DNA of 35,657 nt from Spirosoma panaciterrae DSM 21099 (GTDB lineage: Bacteria; Bacteroidota; Bacteroidia; Cytophagales; Spirosomataceae): assembly GCF_000374025.1 (NCBI RefSeq), contig NZ_KB893209.1:1-35657 (forward strand), written 5' to 3'. The translations under genes were made by a program, and so were the position numbers. The notes below the pieces were generated by a model. That model had not been told where the DNA came from and ran no database searches. It was given only the letters and a program-made list of their open reading frames with translations. Of this stretch, positions 1-8,800 are shown piece by piece (position 1 is the first letter of the stretch; each line of letters begins with the position of its first letter).

Positions 1-234
1 GCCCGGTTGGCTAAATGGCATGAGAAAGTCCGCCAAGCGGGTTTTAAGGCCTTCAACACGGTGGCTCGTTCGATCCAGAATCACTATGAAACGATTCTCA
101 ACTACTTTGACAACCGCAGTACGAATGCCTCAGCGGAGTCATTCAATGCCAAGATCAAGGCGTTTCGGGCTCAGTTCAGAGGGGTTGGTAACGTGGCATT
201 CTTCTTATATAGGCTGTCTCAATTATATGCTTAA
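1..234 (+). CDS. ISL3-family transposase, C-terminal fragment (cut by window edge)
   Basis: This is the last 77 residues of a DDE transposase; the open frame runs off the left edge of the window, so the start lies outside. The segment NASAESFNAKIKAFR followed by FFLYRLSQLYA and a stop is the typical C-terminal end of ISL3-family (IS204/IS1001/IS1096/IS1165) transposases. The Glu in SAESFNAKIK is the expected last member of the catalytic DDE triad. The C-terminus looks intact. The 30-odd bases after the stop probably include the right end of the element, but without its other end the inverted repeat cannot be defined. Whether the full copy is intact cannot be judged here. Confidence 0.88.
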   Translation, partial: ARLAKWHEKVRQAGFKAFNTVARSIQNHYETILNYFDNRSTNASAESFNAKIKAFRAQFRGVGNVAFFLYRLSQLYA

Positions 235-270
235 TCCAAGTTACTCCACAAGTATTATCCTTGATCCGCC
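1..270 (+). mobile_element. right end of an ISL3-family insertion sequence
   Basis: The transposase tail ends at 234 and is followed by a short non-coding segment that should hold the terminal inverted repeat. The exact outer boundary is a guess, because the left end is outside the window and no target duplication can be compared. Confidence 0.5.
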
Positions 271-502
271 TAACCGGCATCCGAAACTTGTTGAAACGAT
301 AGACTGCAAACGGATTGAATCCACAACTAATTGCGTAAAACGTGGACGTCATTGTAGAAAAAAATCCTCAGATCAACATATCAGCTTTACGCTTAAATAA
401 CTAATTTACAGACGATTGACCTTTTGATTAGCTTTATGGTACAGTATTTTCTACTACATTAGCATGATTGGAACCATAAGTCATTCACAAAAGTTAGAAA
501 CC

Positions 503-754
503 ATGAAATCATTACCAGGAGTTTTAGTAGGATTAGCGGTTGGCGCAGTTATAGGTGTTCTGCTGGCTCCAGAGAGCGGCAAAAAAACCCGTAAGCGTAT
601 TTCGTCTGAATCAGATACGTTTTTTAAAGATTTGCAGGATCAACTTCAGTCGGGCTTAGACAGTATTAAAAAGCAATACAATGACTATGTTGATTCAGCA
701 GCCGAAAAAACGCACGAGTTAACCACTCAGGCAAAGCGGAAGGCTAAACAATAG
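503..754 (+). CDS. YtxH domain-containing small membrane protein
   Basis: This 83-residue protein has one N-terminal glycine-rich membrane helix (about residues 4-22) followed at once by the family hallmark LLAPESGKKTRKRI. A charged, probably helical and coiled-coil tail follows. YtxH proteins are general-stress-type small membrane or envelope proteins with no known enzymatic role. An in-frame ATG lies 39 bases upstream at 464. The start at 503 is preferred because it puts the hydrophobic segment at the N-terminus, as in the neighbouring paralogue. The gene sits 49 bases before a second YtxH gene, so the two are probably co-transcribed and arose by duplication. Confidence 0.82.
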   Translation: MKSLPGVLVGLAVGAVIGVLLAPESGKKTRKRISSESDTFFKDLQDQLQSGLDSIKKQYNDYVDSAAEKTHELTTQAKRKAKQ

Positions 755-803
755 TCAATGCTTTTCAACTAAAATGACACTCACCTAAAACACACAATAC
801 AGT

Positions 804-1145
804 ATGAGAAGCTCAAGAGATTTTCTGGCCGGCATTATTACAGGGATCGTTATCGGAATTCTAACGGCTCCCCGCAGTGGAAAAGAAACACGTGACAAAT
901 TGACGGAGGAAGCTAATAAACGTACCGACGATCTGAAAGATCAATGGGAAAAAGGCGTTTCGCAAGTCAAAGAAGGTTTAGAACAAGCCAAAAGCCAGGT
1001 GAACCAATATGCAGACAAAGCCAAAGATCAGTATAATCAGTATAAAGATCAGGCGCAGGCTGCTTTTAATAAAAACAAAGAGAATGCTAAAGAGGAGTAC
1101 AATGACAAAGTTGACCAACTGGCCGACAATGCCAAACTGAACTAA
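804..1145 (+). CDS. YtxH domain-containing membrane protein (second copy)
   Basis: This 113-residue protein begins with a short hydrophobic helix (about residues 7-22) and the YtxH signature ILTAPRSGKETRDKL. The rest is a long polar, Lys/Gln/Asn/Asp-rich helix with repeated QYNQYKDQ-like units (about residues 45-110), reminiscent of late-embryogenesis or apolipoprotein-like amphipathic helices. That composition suggests a stress-associated envelope protein, though no role is proven. It follows the first YtxH gene closely, and a strong terminator 31 bases downstream closes the likely two-gene unit. Confidence 0.85.
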   Translation: MRSSRDFLAGIITGIVIGILTAPRSGKETRDKLTEEANKRTDDLKDQWEKGVSQVKEGLEQAKSQVNQYADKAKDQYNQYKDQAQAAFNKNKENAKEEYNDKVDQLADNAKLN

Positions 1146-1176
1146 TCGATTCTCTGGATTTACTCAACGTCTTTGA

Positions 1177-1224
1177 AAAAACAAGATTCCCCATCTGGCC
1201 AACCAGATGGGGAATCTTGTTTTT
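1177..1224 (+). terminator. intrinsic terminator of the ytxH pair
   Basis: A perfect 22-bp inverted repeat (1177-1198 with 1203-1224) encloses a four-base loop. One arm ends in five T and the other begins with five A, so it could stop transcription in both directions. It lies just after the second YtxH gene. Confidence 0.88.
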
Positions 1225-1350
1225 AATGTGTTTAATAACCTTTTAATGTGGCCTTAAGCGTCCTTTAATTAGCAAATAAGACTTTTACTTCATCTTTTAG
1301 CCGATCCAACCAGCCATATACATAGAATGGGCTAAAGGAGAATCATTTAC

Positions 1351-2592
1351 ATGAAAAAGTATCTGTTTGCTTTCCTTCAATTCAGGTTTGGCCTTGAGGC
1401 CCAACCTATGCTAATACGTATCCTGCCAGAGGCCGAACACGCGTTTGCTAAATCCAATCGTTCGGCACTTCCCGGCTATACTCAGCACATACAAGCCTAC
1501 CGCAATCGGTTAATGGTCGTAAGTGCTGGGTTATTACTGACTATGGGGCTAAGCAGTTGTAGTCATTCAGCCTCACAATCAACGGCCGTTGATGAGTCTA
1601 AGGCCCGCCAGGAAAAAAATCTGCTGGCGACAGCCGCACTGGACACTGCCAAACTGGAAAATGCCCGTAATGAGTTGAATTTGACGGGTAAGATCACATT
1701 CAATCAGGACCAGGTCGTAAAAGTATTCCCGTTAGTTGGTGGGCATATCGAAACCCTGAAGGCAGACCTGGGCGATTATGTGAAGAAAGGGCAAACGCTG
1801 GCGGTTATTCGCTCGGGCGATCTGGCCGATCTGGAACAACAGGCCGTAGCGGCTAGAAGCCAGCTTTCGTTAGCTCAGAAAAATATGCAGGTAACGGAAG
1901 ATATGACCAAAGCAGGACTGAGTTCGCAGAAAGATCTGGTGGCCAGTAAAGAGCAACTGGAAGCGGCTAAGGGCGAAGTAAACCGAGTCAATGAGCGTCG
2001 TCGGATTGTAGGTGGCAATGGATCAGTATACATTGTCAAGGCGCCTGTTAGTGGTTTTATCGTTGAAAAAACGGCGGCTCAGGGTATGGAACTTCGCTCC
2101 GATGATCCCGAAAATTTGTTCACCATCTCCAATCTTGATCATGTGTGGGTATTGGCCAACGTGTATGAGTCCGATCTTGCCAATGTGAAAGAAGGAGATC
2201 AGGCAACCATTACAACGCTCTCCTACCCCGACAAAGTCTTTCATGGTCGCATCGATAAAATCTTTAACGTACTTGACCCTGAAAGTAAAACCCTGAAAGT
2301 TCGGGTTACGCTGGACAACGCCGATTATCGGCTTAAGCCCGAAATGTTTGCCAATGTGAGTGTAACTTACGCCGGTCATGACAAGCGGGTAGCGATCCCG
2401 GCAAAAGCCGTTGTATTCGACAAAAACCGCAACTTCGTGGTCATGGTCAACCAGAAGAACCAGCCAATGGTCCGTGAAGTAGACATATATAAATCCATCG
2501 GCCCGAAAACGTATCTGGCAGGTGGTCTTGCTCCCGGCGACCGGGTTGTAACAGCCAACAACCTTCTGATTTACAACGCTCTGGGAAACTAA
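1351..2592 (+). CDS. efflux RND transporter periplasmic adaptor subunit (HlyD/CusB type), lipoprotein
   Basis: This 413-residue membrane-fusion protein would bridge an inner-membrane RND pump and an outer-membrane channel. Seen here: a hydrophobic segment ending in the lipobox LSSC (Cys about residue 70), a biotinyl-lipoyl-like half (GHIETLKADLGDYVKKGQTL), a coiled-coil hairpin (about residues 165-215), the second lipoyl half (VKAPVSGFIVEK), a beta-barrel (HVWVLANVYESDLANVKEGD) and a membrane-proximal end (AIPAKAVV...GLAPGDRVV). The start at 1351 is backed by AAAGGAG 11 bases upstream, but it gives an unusual N-extension of about 54 residues before the export signal. ATGs at 1408 and 1513 are alternatives. 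No pump or TolC gene is next to it, so it is an orphan, possibly the remnant of a metal-efflux operon. Confidence 0.88.
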   Translation: MKKYLFAFLQFRFGLEAQPMLIRILPEAEHAFAKSNRSALPGYTQHIQAYRNRLMVVSAGLLLTMGLSSCSHSASQSTAVDESKARQEKNLLATAALDTAKLENARNELNLTGKITFNQDQVVKVFPLVGGHIETLKADLGDYVKKGQTLAVIRSGDLADLEQQAVAARSQLSLAQKNMQVTEDMTKAGLSSQKDLVASKEQLEAAKGEVNRVNERRRIVGGNGSVYIVKAPVSGFIVEKTAAQGMELRSDDPENLFTISNLDHVWVLANVYESDLANVKEGDQATITTLSYPDKVFHGRIDKIFNVLDPESKTLKVRVTLDNADYRLKPEMFANVSVTYAGHDKRVAIPAKAVVFDKNRNFVVMVNQKNQPMVREVDIYKSIGPKTYLAGGLAPGDRVVTANNLLIYNALGN

Positions 2593-2665
2593 ACGTCCTA
2601 AAAGCAGAAAGCCCTACAACGAGACTAATTTTCTCGTTGTAGGGCTTTCTGCTTTTAGGACGTTT
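2591..2665. terminator. bidirectional terminator, 34-bp perfect stem
   Basis: The arms 2591-2624 and 2632-2665 are perfectly complementary over 34 bp, with a 7-base loop. The hairpin starts inside the stop codon of the efflux adaptor and ends three bases before the stop of the convergent pyrophosphatase gene. It is well placed to terminate both transcripts. Confidence 0.85.
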
Positions 2666-2668
2666 CTA

Positions 2669-5350
2669 TTATTTCTTCGTCACCCGAACAGAAATTCGGC
2701 GGTTTTGCGCACGACCTTCTTCCGTATCATTGGAAGCAACGGGGTGTTCCTGACCATAGCCTTCTGCTTCCAGCCGATCCTTCGAAATGCCCATCTTCTC
2801 CAGTTCGGCCCGAACCGAGTTAGCCCGATCCTGCGAGAGTTTGAGGTTAGCAGCCGCATTCCCCGTATTATCGGTATAGCCGCCTAGTTTGACAGCCACA
2901 TTTGGATAGGCTTTCAGGATTTCAGCAATGTTTTTCAACTGCTCCTGCGACTGCGGCTCCAAGGTAGCACTACCCGTCTGGAACAGCAGCCGGTCAAAAT
3001 CGAACCAGGTTGTTTTGTCAACGGGCTTATCGCCTTTGATGAAGGCCAGCAGCTTGTTTTCGATACCGAACTCAGGAATGTTCAGTTCAATACCACTGCT
3101 CAGCTTCTGTACGCTGAACTCGCCAAGTTTTGCATTGGGTGTGCTGACTTTATCATTATCGGCGGCTGTCGATTCTTCAAGGGGTAGCTCTGTACCAGCT
3201 GCTTCTTTACCTTCCCGATTGTAACCTGGTGTTTCGGACGACTGAACCGCGATGTAAGGCGCAATGACCAGCGAAACAATCGACATCAGTTTGATCAGAA
3301 TGTTCATCGATGGACCTGATGTATCTTTGAACGGATCACCTACCGTATCGCCCGTAACCGATGCTTTGTGTGGTTCCGACTTCTTGTAATAGGTCTGTCC
3401 ATTAATATCGACGCCTTTCTCAAATGATTTCTTGGCGTTATCCCATGCGCCACCGGCGTTGTTCTGGAAAATACCCATCAGCACCCCGGAAACAGTTACC
3501 CCTGCCAGCAGGCCACCAAGCACCTCAGGTCCAAAGATAAAGCCTACAATAACTGGAACGCTCAACGCAATGGCACCAGGCAGAACCATCTCGCGGATCG
3601 ATGCCTGTGTTGAGATCGCCACGCATTTTTCATATTCAGGTTTACCCGTGCCTTCCAGAATACCCGGAATTTCGCGGAACTGACGACGTACTTCTTCCAC
3701 CATTTTCATGGCAGCACGGCCTACAGCGGCAATTGCCAGCGACGAGAAAATAAACGGAATCATGGCCCCCACAAACAGTCCGGCCAGTACGTCAGCTTTA
3801 TAAATATCGATGGCCGAAATACCCGAAATACCAACAAACGCAGCAAACAACGCCAGCGCAGTCAACGCAGCCGAAGCAATAGCGAAGCCTTTTCCGGTAG
3901 CTGCTGTCGTATTGCCTACAGCATCCAGAATATCGGTACGACCCCGAACTTCCTCAGGCAGGTAACTCATTTCAGCAATACCACCTGCGTTATCAGCAAT
4001 GGGCCCAAAGGCATCAATCGCCAACTGCATAGCCGTGGTTGCCATCATCCCAGCCGCCGAAATAGCTACCCCATACAGACCTGCGAAGTGATAGGACGTG
4101 TAAATCCCAGCCGCCAGTACCAGAATCGGTAATACCGTTGACTCCATACCAACAGACAGACCGCCGATAATATTGGTAGCTGCCCCGGTAGCCGACTGGC
4201 GAATAATTGACAATACCGGCCGCCGACCCATAGCCGTATAATATTCCGTAATCGACGACATCAAGGCGCCGACAATCAGACCCGTAATAATCGCATAGAA
4301 CACATCCATCCGGGAAAACTCTACACCACGAATTTCCATCGTCACATCGGGCAGGTAGTTAGTCACCAGAAAATAGGAAGCAATGATGGTAATAATGATC
4401 GATGCCCAGTTACCCATGTTCAAGGCCCCCTGAACACTACCCTCGTCATTTTTGATCTTTACGAAATAGGTAGCAATAATAGAGAAGATCAATCCCAGCC
4501 CCGCAATCATCATCGGCAATACGATGGGCGCGTGACCAATAATATTCATATCGGCAGGGATTTTGATTTCACGACCCAGCACCATAGTAGCCAGAATCGT
4601 TGCCACATAAGACCCGAAAAGGTCAGCACCCATACCCGCCACGTCGCCTACGTTATCACCTACGTTATCGGCAATCGTAGCCGGGTTACGTGGATCATCT
4701 TCCGGAATACCCGCTTCTACTTTACCAACCAGGTCAGCCCCTACGTCGGCCGCTTTGGTATAGATCCCACCGCCTACCCGGGCAAACAGAGCAATCGATT
4801 CCGCACCCAGGGAGAAACCAGCCAGTACTTCCAGGGCTCGCTCCATCGGTAACCCGTTCATATCGCCGGTTGAGGCTACGTAGGTATTATACAATACGAG
4901 GAAAAGGCTACCTAAGCCTAAAACGGCCAGACCAGCTACCCCAATACCCATTACCGAACCACCCGTAAACGATACGTCTAACGCACGGGACAGACTGGTA
5001 CGAGCAGCATGAGCGGTACGGACATTAGCTTTGGTAGCAATATTCATCCCGATATAACCTGCCAGAGCCGACAGGAAAGCCCCCAGCACAAATGACAAAC
5101 CAATAACGGGGCTGGAATTTTCAACCAGGGTACCTGAATAAGCCAGCAGGAGGGCTACAACAATACCGAAATAAGTAAGTACGCGCCATTCGGCTTTTAA
5201 GAAAGCGATGGCACCATTGGCAATGTACGACGCGATCTCCTGCATCCGGTCATCGCCGGCTTCCTGCTTCGAAACCCACAGGAATTTGGTGTACATAATC
5301 ACCAACCCGACCAGACCCAATAGGGGAACCAGATAAACACTGTAATTCAT
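2669..5350 (-). CDS. hppA: K+-dependent membrane-bound ion-translocating pyrophosphatase with C-terminal OmpA-like domain
   Basis: The first ~700 of 893 residues are a multi-helix membrane pyrophosphatase that couples PPi hydrolysis to H+ or Na+ pumping. The substrate-binding motifs are present: DVGADLVGK (202-210), EAGIPEDDPRN (212-222), DNVGDNVGD (228-236) and DAFGPIADNAGG (447-458). GNTTAAT at 479-485 carries the alanines typical of the K+-dependent class. A final helix (about 690-710) and a linker lead to an OmpA/MotB-type peptidoglycan-binding domain at about 770-893, with GYTDNTGNAAANLKLSQDRA and QNRRISVRV. Membrane PPases normally end near residue 670-800 without this domain. Since the C-terminus of the family faces the periplasm, the added domain could contact the wall. 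Glu184 (LGAES) occupies a place usually held by a small residue, while ADLFGSY (242-248) lacks the usual helix-6 Glu. The gene stands alone with its own promoter. Confidence 0.95.
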   Translation of the reverse strand: MNYSVYLVPLLGLVGLVIMYTKFLWVSKQEAGDDRMQEIASYIANGAIAFLKAEWRVLTYFGIVVALLLAYSGTLVENSSPVIGLSFVLGAFLSALAGYIGMNIATKANVRTAHAARTSLSRALDVSFTGGSVMGIGVAGLAVLGLGSLFLVLYNTYVASTGDMNGLPMERALEVLAGFSLGAESIALFARVGGGIYTKAADVGADLVGKVEAGIPEDDPRNPATIADNVGDNVGDVAGMGADLFGSYVATILATMVLGREIKIPADMNIIGHAPIVLPMMIAGLGLIFSIIATYFVKIKNDEGSVQGALNMGNWASIIITIIASYFLVTNYLPDVTMEIRGVEFSRMDVFYAIITGLIVGALMSSITEYYTAMGRRPVLSIIRQSATGAATNIIGGLSVGMESTVLPILVLAAGIYTSYHFAGLYGVAISAAGMMATTAMQLAIDAFGPIADNAGGIAEMSYLPEEVRGRTDILDAVGNTTAATGKGFAIASAALTALALFAAFVGISGISAIDIYKADVLAGLFVGAMIPFIFSSLAIAAVGRAAMKMVEEVRRQFREIPGILEGTGKPEYEKCVAISTQASIREMVLPGAIALSVPVIVGFIFGPEVLGGLLAGVTVSGVLMGIFQNNAGGAWDNAKKSFEKGVDINGQTYYKKSEPHKASVTGDTVGDPFKDTSGPSMNILIKLMSIVSLVIAPYIAVQSSETPGYNREGKEAAGTELPLEESTAADNDKVSTPNAKLGEFSVQKLSSGIELNIPEFGIENKLLAFIKGDKPVDKTTWFDFDRLLFQTGSATLEPQSQEQLKNIAEILKAYPNVAVKLGGYTDNTGNAAANLKLSQDRANSVRAELEKMGISKDRLEAEGYGQEHPVASNDTEEGRAQNRRISVRVTKK

Positions 5351-5384
5351 GCGACTAAGTATAGGTTTTAGAAATAAACTGCCC

Positions 5385-5415
5385 CAAAGATAGCTTTTGA
5401 GGCAAATAACCCAAC
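5385..5415 (-). promoter_or_regulatory. Bacteroidota-type promoter for the pyrophosphatase gene
   Basis: Read on the minus strand, TATCTTTG (5385-5392) fits the -7 consensus TAnnTTTG exactly. A GTTG -33 element (5412-5415) lies 19 bases upstream, which is the usual spacing. The start codon follows about 35 bases downstream. Confidence 0.5.
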
Positions 5416-5792
5416 GTTGAAATCAGCGTTTGTTGACTTTTTTTGAGGTTAATTACGTTTTTTTTAGGAACCAAAACGACAAAAAAGCGTATTTACGATC
5501 CTTATACGCTACAAAACCCAGGGTTTATACTCAACTTTTTCGATTACTTAAACATACATAGTAAAAGAGATACGTGTTTCGATTCACCAACCTATCCATA
5601 TAAACTATCAATTAATACATTACCCTTAAAAGCACTCACTCCAGCAACCAGAATTATACTCATTCTCCTGCATGAACAAGACAGACTGTTATTGGCTGAA
5701 CAGCCCTTCAGCGAAGTAACAAAATTAAATCTCCATTAAATTATAAATAATTTCATATAAAATCATAAATACAGAATATTATTCTAATTTTA

Positions 5793-5808
5793 ATTTTATT
5801 AATAAAAT
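5793..5808. repeat. 16-bp perfect palindrome upstream of SusC gene
   Basis: ATTTTATTAATAAAAT equals its own reverse complement. It lies 81 bases before the SusC start, inside the AT-rich leader, where a regulator could bind. It may also be a chance product of high AT content. Confidence 0.4.
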
Positions 5809-5889
5809 ATAATTTCACTATAATTGGCTAACCTTCCCAAAAGGAAAGGCTTGACAGTACACTTTCTTAACTTAACTAAGCTGATTGCC

Positions 5890-8800
5890 ATGAAGAAGTC
5901 TTTACTGCTGAGTCTACTCATAGTAGGCTTAAGTTTCTCATTGTCGTGGGCGCAGAGTCGCAGGATAAGTGGCACCGTTACGGCGGAAGAGGGCGTTGGT
6001 GGATTTGCGGGAGCTACCGTTGTTGTAAAAGGTACCACGCTGGGAACCGTAACCGATGCGAAAGGAGAATACAGCCTAAGTATTCCGACGAATGCCACTG
6101 CCCTGGTTGTGTCGGCAGTAGGTATGCAAACCATTGAAGAGCTTATTGGCGGACGAACGGAGATTAATATTCTGCTCAAAACGGACACCAAGCAATTGAA
6201 TGAGGTAATTATTACTGCGTTGGGTGTTAAAGAAGAACGCGACAAGTTTGCCTCCTCTATTTCGACCGTTGAGGGTAAAAACATCGCCCGTTCCGGCGAA
6301 ACAGGTCTATTGTCGGGGCTCAGTGGCAAAACATCCGGGGTAGTGATTACCAAAAGTGGGGGTGATCCAGGAGCAGGGGCTTACATACAGATTCGCGGTC
6401 AGAACACCATCAATGGGAATGCTCAGCCCCTCTTTATTGTCGATGGGATTCCGGTCAGCAATTCCAATTTCAATGATGGCTCAGCGGCTGGTAACGCCAT
6501 TGTGCAGCAGTCACGCATCAACGACATAAATCCAGAAGATATTGAAAGTATGGAGGTCTTAAAGGGGGCGTCGGCGGCCGCCTTATGGGGCACTCGTGCG
6601 GCCAATGGTGTGGTCGTTATTACCACTAAAAAAGGCAAAGATTCGAAGGGTAAAGTGAACATTTCGTTCAAATCGACCGTCTCGTTCGATAAAGTCAATA
6701 AAATGCCCTCTCTGCAAACCACCTACGGGCAGGGAAACAACGGCCGATTCATTCAGGGCAACAAGTATAGCTATGGCGATCTGATTGCCGACCGAACTGG
6801 CGGGCCAGACACCTACATTACAGACCCCAATGCCGCCGGTTACCAGGGATTTGTCACCTTCCCAGACGGCACCAAACGGTATGCGATAGCCTCTGGCACA
6901 GCCGCCAACCCGCATGGGGGCAAAAATTCGAAGGACATTTACGACCATACCGACGATGTGTTTCAGACTGGTCATTATACCGACAACGCACTAAACATCA
7001 GTGGTGGTAATGCCCGGTCAAATTTTGCCCTAAGCTACTCCAACCTGAACCAGGATGGCATCATCAAAGCATTCAGTAACTATCAGCGGAACACGGCCCG
7101 TCTTAATGCCAGCAGCCAGTTTACCGAATGGTTCCGGGCATCCGCGTCAGCAGCTTACTCAAAGGTGTCTTCGTCCCGAATTCAGCAGGGCGACAACCTC
7201 GATGGTATTTTACTTGGCGGTACGCGTACACCACCTGATTTCAATAACCAATACTATACCGGAACGTACACCAATGCCGCCGGACAAGTGTTCAATGATG
7301 TTCATGTATCGTATCGAAACCCCCTCGGAATCGACCAGAATACCATTTATTCGAACCCGGTCTGGAACATCTATAATAATCGTAACACCAGCGATGTGGA
7401 TCGAATTACGGGCAATGTAGAGCTAAACATTACCCCAAAATCCTGGCTAAGCATTACCGGACGTACGGGTATCGACAACTATACCGATGCCCGGCTAGAA
7501 CGGTTTGCCCGTAACTCAGCGTCCTTCCTGACGGGACTGTTATCCAAAAACTGGATTACCGAAAAGCAGTTCAACACCGATGTTTTCGTCAATGCCAACA
7601 AAACCTTCAGCGACAATTTTAACGGTTCTGTACTAGTCGGTGTCAATTACAACAGCCGCCGATTGTCGACACTGTCGGACCAAATCACCAATCTGATTGT
7701 GCCTACTGCGCCCGACATCCTGACCAATGCGCTCAACTCGAACCTGTCGGCCAGCAACTATAACCAGTTGATTCGGACTTATGCCTACTATGCACAGGCT
7801 GAATTACAGGCGTATAACATGCTGTTTCTGACGCTGACCGGCCGCGACGAAAGTGCATCGACGTTTGGGTCAAAAACAAACAGCAGCTTCTTTTTCCCAT
7901 CGGCAGCGCTGGCCTGGCAATTCAGTAAGTTAAAAGGGCTGGAAAGTAGCCCTCTCCTCAGCTTCGGTAAACTTCGCCTGACCTGGGGGCAGGTGGGTAT
8001 TCAGCCGCAACCCTACCAGAACTTTACCACATTTGCCCCGGCAACTTATGGCGATGCCTACGCGAATGGTGTGTCGGCAGCTAGTTCACTTTACGGAGGA
8101 GGGTACGTTCGCAGCACAACGGCTGGCAATGACTTCCTACGACCTGAGCGAAAAACCGAAAGCGAAGTGGGGGTCGATCTGCGTTTCCTGAATAACCGAT
8201 TTACCTTCTCAGGCACCTATTACAGCAACAGCACAAAGGATGTTATTCTGTCGCTGCCTGTTCCCTACGAAACGGGTTATTCGGTACGTAACATCAACGC
8301 GGCCGAGTTGTCCAATAAAGGGTTAGAACTGGATGCCAGTGCCGATCTGTTTCCACAAAGTGCGTTCAAATGGAACCTGTCGGCCAATTTCTCGCTGAAC
8401 CGCAACAAAGTGATTTCGCTGGCAGGAGCAGCCGCTTATACACTACCCAACACCTACGCGGGTCAATCCCTGATTGCGGGGCAGCCATTTGGCGTGTTTT
8501 ATGGAACGGATTTTCTTAAAGACGAATCAGGTCGGTACAAACTCGATGCCAATGGCTTCCCCCAGGGCGGCACCAGCAACGAAATTGTGGGGAACCCAAA
8601 TCCGAAATGGCGGGGTGGGTTAGGCAGCACCTTCTCCTACAAAGGCGTATCGCTTTACGTACTGTTCGATAAAGTGTACGGCAATGACTTCTACAACGGT
8701 ACACGGGGAGCTTTGTATCTGATCGGAACCCATGGCGATGTAGGCCATACGTCGGTAGCCCCAGCCGGTGGCATTAAAGACTATAATGGAGCCCTGATTG

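Larger units (their letters stand above)
5351..5889. other. AT-rich divergent intergenic region between pyrophosphatase and SusC genes
   Basis: This 539-base stretch holds no convincing gene. It contains the pyrophosphatase promoter at its left end and becomes very AT-rich towards the SusC start (about 5735-5825). A perfect 16-bp palindrome lies at 5793-5808. TATAATTG at 5819-5826 is a weak candidate -7 box for the SusC gene. The small open frame at 5443-5739 has no recognisable features and is probably chance. Confidence 0.6.

Noticed and set aside
20..400. 126-codon open frame overlapping the ISL3 transposase tail
   Set aside because: It runs in another frame over a clear transposase end and has no features of its own.
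5443..5739. 98-codon open frame in the SusC upstream region
   Set aside because: It has no domain, signal or leader sequence, an unusual composition, and lies in AT-rich regulatory DNA.
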